From JAHWKS01 sp964458385 (GTDB lineage Bacteria; Planctomycetota; Planctomycetia; Pirellulales; Pirellulaceae), in the NCBI GenBank assembly GCA_964458385.1, contig CAYWIS010000255.1, positions 1 to 8,022 on the forward strand: DNA of 8,022 nt, in the 5' to 3' direction. Each line of letters starts with the position of its first letter. Positions within the stretch are counted from its first letter, which is position 1. This document shows, piece by piece, positions 6,901-8,022 of the stretch. The notes under the pieces are model-generated. The model ran no database searches. It was not told the origin of the DNA and saw nothing but the letters and a program-made list of their open reading frames with translations. The position numbers were made by a program, and so were the translations under genes.

Positions 6901-7312
6901 AGCGGCGGCGGCGTTGGCTTCGCTGCGTGTTTTGGAAAAAGAGCCGGAGCGCGTCATCCGGCTGCGAGAACGTTCGCGACTCTTTCTGAAACTGGCGAAA
7001 GAGCGCGGGCTGAACACGGGCATGAGCCACGATACGCCCGTGATTCCCATCATCGTTGGAAGTTCGCAAGGAGCCGTGCTCCTCTCGCGGCGGTTGTTCG
7101 AGCGCGGTATCAACGTACAGCCCATTATGTACCCCGCGGTCGAAGAGAGCGCCGCCCGGCTGCGGTTCTTTATTACGGCCAGCCACACCGAAGAACAGAT
7201 CCGCAGCACGGTGGACGCAGTGGCGGAGGAATTCGAGCAGATTCTTGCCCACATTGCGCCCGCAGCTGCGCAACCTCTGCTCGACAAGCCGGCCCGCGTC
7301 AAAACGCGCTAG
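3917..7312 (+). CDS. Trifunctional fusion: fatty acyl-AMP ligase - ACP - PLP-dependent alpha-oxoamine synthase
   Basis: 1131 residues. Domain 1 (about 1-585) is an ANL-superfamily FAAL: phosphate-binding loop FTSGSTGTPKG (178-188), YGMAETT (331-337), LRTGDLG (446-452), hinge GRLKDLIIIRGVNRYPQDIE (463-482) typical of FAALs, and A10 Lys561 in PKTSSGKIQR. The segment at about 343-380 matches the FAAL-specific insertion that disfavours CoA use. After an Ala/Pro-rich linker, domain 2 (about 612-693) is an ACP with phosphopantetheine Ser652 in LGLDSLE. Domain 3 (about 713-1110) is a fold-type I alpha-oxoamine synthase: His851 in DSLAHNSI stacking on PLP, Asp924 and His927 in VDEAHSIG, Schiff-base Lys959 in TLSKSFGSCGG, and Arg1083, the likely carboxylate ligand. 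Inferred reaction: fatty acid plus ATP to acyl-AMP, transfer to Ser652, then decarboxylative condensation with an amino acid to an alpha-amino ketone. The start is GTG; an in-frame stop at 3863 and the absence of other start codons between support it, with GGGAG at 3901-3905. The amino-acid substrate is unknown. Confidence 0.95.
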   Translation: MNLDDYFAPFSPPDTHLIDRLDYWAAEQPDAIAYYFLADGENEELKITYAELQQRVRTIAAELIRQGLVGERVLLLYPPGLEFVEGFYACLAAGAVATPAYPPRRNRNMERIETISEAAQAKAALTVQDVIDRTSDILSATPHLAQLSWIATDRIATAPPENWSQPNIQSSDLALLQFTSGSTGTPKGVMLTHANLMHNVALITLAFDLTRDGIGMTWLPTYHDMGLVGGVLNPLFFGRPNVLMSPLAFLQKPIRWLSAVSRYGVTVSGGPNFAYDLCVDKVTPDQCEGLNLSRWQVAFNGAEPVRPETIRAFTEKFAPYGFRPEAFYPCYGMAETTLIVTGGYKWELPKILSFDGRAIDEHHVSLAPPDDPHARLLTGCGHVLPDEEVLIVDPQTRRRLPPDHIGEIWVKSPSVGAGFFNNPEATEETFRARLSDPGAEDAGPYLRTGDLGFMHEEELFVTGRLKDLIIIRGVNRYPQDIERTVEQTDERLPPGSTAAFAVELHGRERLVIVSETARTRDRDWGSVLEAVRRNVTAEHDIAPDAIVLVRNGSMPKTSSGKIQRHACRADFLSNSLKEVAAWRAWEHDEEPLAAPAAAVETHRPSREFTEEELASIDPDVAAAVMEHVRAVGKERAKNLTLDTNVVELGLDSLERMEIVANLEETFGGRFPETILPHIETCREVAAAVQKYLGARRADRPDAAPEKEIPPSDYQFAHMPEYLQLRATMQTLQSAGFENPYFTVHEEVTADTTVVGGRRLLSFATYNYLGMSGDPAVTAAAKEAIDRYGTSVSASRLVSGEKPLHRELETGLARWVGAEDAIVFVGGHATNESVIGHLFGHGDLILHDSLAHNSIIQGAQLSGARRRPFPHNDWEALDAVLREVRHDYRRVLVVIEGVYSMDGDFPDLPKFIEVKKRHKAFLMVDEAHSIGVMGDHGRGIGEHFHVNPHDVDLWMGTLSKSFGSCGGYIAGCKEVIEYLKYTAPGFVYSVGMPPAAAAAALASLRVLEKEPERVIRLRERSRLFLKLAKERGLNTGMSHDTPVIPIIVGSSQGAVLLSRRLFERGINVQPIMYPAVEESAARLRFFITASHTEEQIRSTVDAVAEEFEQILAHIAPAAAQPLLDKPARVKTR

Positions 7313-7358
7313 TACTGTTCCACCGCATTGTCACCCCATGGGCGCGCGAGCACATGCA

Positions 7359-7377
7359 CCTGCCCTTTCGCGGCAGG
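7359..7377 (+). terminator. Possible terminator hairpin after the fusion gene
   Basis: CCTGCC (7359-7364) and GGCAGG (7372-7377) form a perfect 6-bp GC-rich stem with a 7-nt loop, 47 bp past the stop codon. A shifted pairing with a bulge extends it to CAC/GTG. No T-run follows, so a canonical rho-independent terminator is not shown. The position is the main argument. Confidence 0.3.
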
Positions 7378-7466
7378 GTGGCCACAGCTGGCGGGCGGGC
7401 GTGTCCAACGGCTGATTGTGAACTAGCTCATAAGGCTGGCCTTCATCATAACGCGCGCACGTTGTT

Positions 7467-7498
7467 CGCCGTGTTGCTGGCCGCATACCGCAACGGCG
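7467..7498 (+). other. Bulged 9-bp hairpin in the intergenic stretch
   Basis: CGCC (7467-7470) and GTTGC (7473-7477) pair with GCAAC (7490-7494) and GGCG (7495-7498). There is a 2-nt bulge on the 5' arm and a 12-nt loop. No T-run follows. It could be a second termination or stability element of the upstream transcript, or chance. Confidence 0.3.
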
Positions 7499-7768
7499 CA
7501 GCTTCCTATGGACATTTCACTTGTCGCAGCGGGATGTGCTGGCGCTCAATCTCTCTAGGCTCGTCCCCAGCTAGGTCGCTTGTGTCCACCCGCGGCGCCG
7601 ACTTGGTGTTCTTTTCAGTGCACGCCGGTACAAGGCCTCCCGGCCACCGTTAACTCCTCTGTTGAGCGGTCGTGAGAACGAGCCTTATCACCTTCAGCGG
7701 CGTTCCTCTGCTCGTGCGTGAAATTTTTCTGGTCAGGTCAAGTTTTTCGCATTTGCACAAACACACAG

Positions 7769-7796
7769 TTGACAAATTTACACTATCTCTTAGAAT
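7769..7796 (+). promoter_or_regulatory. Near-consensus sigma70-type promoter for the 7841 gene
   Basis: A perfect -35 box TTGACA (7769-7774), a 16-bp spacer, and -10 box TAGAAT (7791-7796, five of six consensus bases) lie in locally AT-rich DNA. Transcription would begin around 7803, giving a leader of about 38 nt before the ATG at 7841. This is the only strong promoter-like pair I found in the window, and it separates the last gene from the lipid genes. Confidence 0.75.
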
Positions 7797-7827
7797 GGCG
7801 AGGGTAGTGAATAAACGTCCACTTGTC

Positions 7828-7834
7828 AGAGGAG
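7828..7834 (+). promoter_or_regulatory. Shine-Dalgarno site for the 7841 gene
   Basis: AGAGGAG ends 6 nt before the ATG at 7841. It is the best ribosome binding site in the window and fixes the start of that gene. Confidence 0.75.
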
Positions 7835-7840
7835 CCGACC

Positions 7841-8022
7841 ATGTCTCCTTCCCCCTTCTCTCACTCACGCGCAAGCCATTCTCCACAACACATTTCGGAG
7901 ATTCTGCCCGATGTGTTGGCGCAGTATGGGCTGGGACCGCAGACGGCCGAACGTGGGGAGCGCGAGGGACGTGGCGCCGGTGCAGTCTTCGAGTTGCCCG
8001 TTGTCGACGTGACGGCGGATTT
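7841..8022 (+). CDS. Unrecognised protein, 3' end missing
   Basis: An open frame of 60 codons plus two bases runs off the right edge. The start is well supported by a strong ribosome binding site and a near-consensus promoter. The N-terminus is Ser/His/Pro-rich (MSPSPFSHSRASHSPQ), followed by a helical-looking ISEILPDVLAQYGLG at about residues 18-32, a charged Arg/Glu/Gly stretch, and a hydrophobic FELPVVDV at about 50-57. There is no signal peptide or membrane segment so far. The LPDVLAQYGLG stretch faintly recalls the start of DUF721/DciA-like proteins, but what follows does not, so I assign no function. It is probably transcribed separately from the upstream cluster. Confidence 0.75.
   Translation, partial: MSPSPFSHSRASHSPQHISEILPDVLAQYGLGPQTAERGEREGRGAGAVFELPVVDVTAD

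Larger units (their letters stand above)
7313..7768. other. Non-coding stretch after the fusion gene
   Basis: I see no supportable gene. An open frame at 7354-7653 translates to a Cys/His/Arg-rich sequence with no domain character, and I treat it as chance. The stretch holds two hairpins, listed separately, and becomes more AT-rich from about 7700 toward the promoter at 7769. This is probably the boundary between the lipid gene cluster and the next transcription unit. Confidence 0.6.

Noticed and set aside
7354..7653. 99-codon open frame on + after the fusion gene
   Set aside because: Translation rich in Cys, His and Arg without recognisable structure, no good start signal, and it covers two hairpins.
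7518..7827. CACTTGTC repeated at 7518-7525 and 7820-7827
   Set aside because: An 8-base match 300 bp apart is expected by chance, and no larger repeat surrounds it.
1..8022. CRISPR array, insertion sequence, tRNA or rRNA
   Set aside because: No regularly spaced repeats, transposase-like coding sequence, terminal inverted repeats, or tRNA/rRNA signature sequences were seen on either strand.

Overview
The window looks like chromosomal DNA from a planctomycete, most likely from the Pirellulales side of the phylum. The clearest sign is the protein at 1166-1879. It carries the short N-terminal RFSLRT block followed at once by a hydrophobic stretch, a pattern that recurs in many planctomycete membrane-anchored proteins. 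The moderately high GC content, widely spaced same-strand genes and few strong Shine-Dalgarno sites fit this. The assignment rests on recognition, not on a database search.

Layout, all on the + strand: (1) 3-677, C-terminal part of a beta-ketoacyl-ACP synthase (KAS), cut by the left edge; (2) 711-974, free-standing acyl carrier protein (ACP); (3) 1166-1879, unrecognised protein with one membrane segment and a short coiled coil; (4) 2012-3472, FAD-dependent oxidoreductase of the phytoene desaturase / retinol saturase type; (5) 3473-3916, non-coding stretch with several inverted repeats and an imperfect direct repeat; (6) 3917-7312, an 1131-residue fusion of fatty acyl-AMP ligase (FAAL), ACP and a PLP-dependent alpha-oxoamine synthase (AOS); (7) 7313-7840, non-coding stretch ending in a near-consensus sigma70-type promoter; (8) 7841 onward, start of an unrecognised gene cut by the right edge.

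Genes 1, 2, 4 and 6 read as one lipid or secondary-metabolite pathway. The KAS and free ACP could build or extend an acyl chain, and the oxidoreductase could desaturate or saturate it. The fusion enzyme would activate a free fatty acid as acyl-AMP, load it on its own ACP domain, and condense it decarboxylatively with an amino acid. The expected product is a long-chain alpha-amino ketone, the same chemistry as the first step of sphingolipid synthesis. The domain calls are well supported by motifs. The pathway, its order and the amino-acid substrate are inference. The promoter at 7769-7796 suggests that the gene at 7841 belongs to a separate transcription unit.
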